5,506 nucleotides of DNA, taken from contig CAJXHR010000053.1 of assembly GCA_913054525.1 (NCBI GenBank), positions 1 through 5,506 of the forward strand. Reading direction: 5' to 3'. Under the pieces are notes generated by a model. It was not told where the DNA came from. It was given only the letters and a program-made list of their open reading frames with translations, and made no database searches. This document shows, piece by piece, positions 5,271 to 5,506 of the stretch (position 1 is the first letter of the stretch; each line of letters starts with the position of its first letter). The position numbers were made by a program, and so were the translations under genes. This stretch comes from an uncultured bacterium (GTDB lineage: Bacteria > Patescibacteriota > Minisyncoccia > Spechtbacterales > HO2-43-30).

Positions 5271-5506
5271 TTACCTGATTAAATATATTATCTCATAAAC
5301 ACCACCTAACGCAAATAATCCAACGAGCCCCCACAACAAGAGCTTGGGGACGCTCAGCGTGTAACCCGGCTCTTTATCACCATGCGTCAATGTTTTTTTA
5401 TAAATTAAAATAATCAAAACAGCAAATATCGCGCCAAACACCGCCCCTGAAAATGATATAATTTCTATAAATTGCTCAATTCCCCCGATAAACAACAAAA
5501 TGGGCA
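5271..5506 (-). CDS. C-terminal fragment of a membrane transporter, probably an aromatic/other amino-acid permease
   Basis: The frame is open from the right edge and stops at TAA 5271-5273, giving about the last 78 residues of a protein that begins outside the window. A TTG at 5496-5498 is a possible start, but the frame continues through it as Pro-Ile-Leu, so I treat the gene as truncated. Two hydrophobic helices are visible: IEIISFSGAVFGAIFAVLII, followed by YKK (positive, likely cytoplasmic), then a loop GDKEPGYTLSVPK and a final helix LLLWGLVGLFALGGVYEIIY. The FSGAVFGAIFAVLIIL helix, the short basic turn, the PGY-x-L-x-x-P loop and the terminal helix resemble the C-terminus of APC-superfamily (HAAAP-like) amino-acid permeases seen in Patescibacteria. 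This is recollection from a short fragment; another polytopic carrier remains possible. It is the most upstream visible member of the minus-strand gene run. Confidence 0.55.
   Translation of the reverse strand, partial: PILLFIGGIEQFIEIISFSGAVFGAIFAVLIILIYKKTLTHGDKEPGYTLSVPKLLLWGLVGLFALGGVYEIIYLIR

Noticed and set aside
1..5506. CRISPR array, tRNA, rRNA, phage or defence genes
   Set aside because: No regularly spaced repeats, tRNA-like or rRNA sequences, integrases or nuclease-toxin pairs are seen. The cloverleaf-like ligase insert lacks a tRNA acceptor end and anticodon arm.

Overview
The window looks like a piece of a Patescibacteria (CPR, Parcubacteria-like) genome. The evidence is the gene repertoire and layout. 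Six tightly packed minus-strand genes with little or no intergenic DNA encode a bacterial endonuclease Q, a small BCAM0308/NMD3-type zinc protein, a six-helix MFS half-transporter, a flippase-like membrane protein and an O-antigen-ligase-type protein. None has a strong Shine-Dalgarno sequence. TGA and TAA are both used as ordinary stops, so nothing suggests a recoded lineage. The taxonomic call is inference from gene content; no marker gene is present.

Layout. Bases 1-207 (+) are the 3' end of a YtxH-like gene, closed by a clear intrinsic terminator at 216-245 that sits between convergent genes. From there to the right edge everything is on the minus strand. In transcription order (right to left) it runs: the 3' end of a probable amino-acid permease (5271-5506); a Zn-binding BCAM0308/NMD3-like protein (4725-5255); an O-antigen ligase/polymerase family membrane protein (3261-4724); a PHP-domain endonuclease Q (1984-3264); a UPF0104 flippase-like protein (934-1965); and a half-length MFS protein (251-925). 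Gaps are 15, 0, -4, 18 and 8 bp, so this looks like one transcription unit. Two extended -10 boxes lie almost on top of the last two start codons and may drive leaderless mRNAs for them.

Functionally the block is mixed. The ligase and the flippase-like protein fit a cell-envelope glycan or lipid role, the permease and MFS protein are transporters, and EndoQ is a DNA-repair nuclease for deaminated bases. No single pathway links them, and such mosaic operons are common in reduced genomes.

The most unusual signals are two palindromic insertions that keep the reading frame. A ~153-bp element inside the ligase gene (about 3962-4114) has ~29-bp inverted terminal arms and three internal hairpins, and it is translated as ~51 extra residues in a predicted cytoplasmic loop. 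A 25-bp near-perfect palindrome (2507-2531) adds about eight residues to EndoQ, just before its zinc-binding module. EndoQ also ends in QRKLF, a candidate sliding-clamp-binding motif. There is no gene-free stretch longer than about 45 bases.
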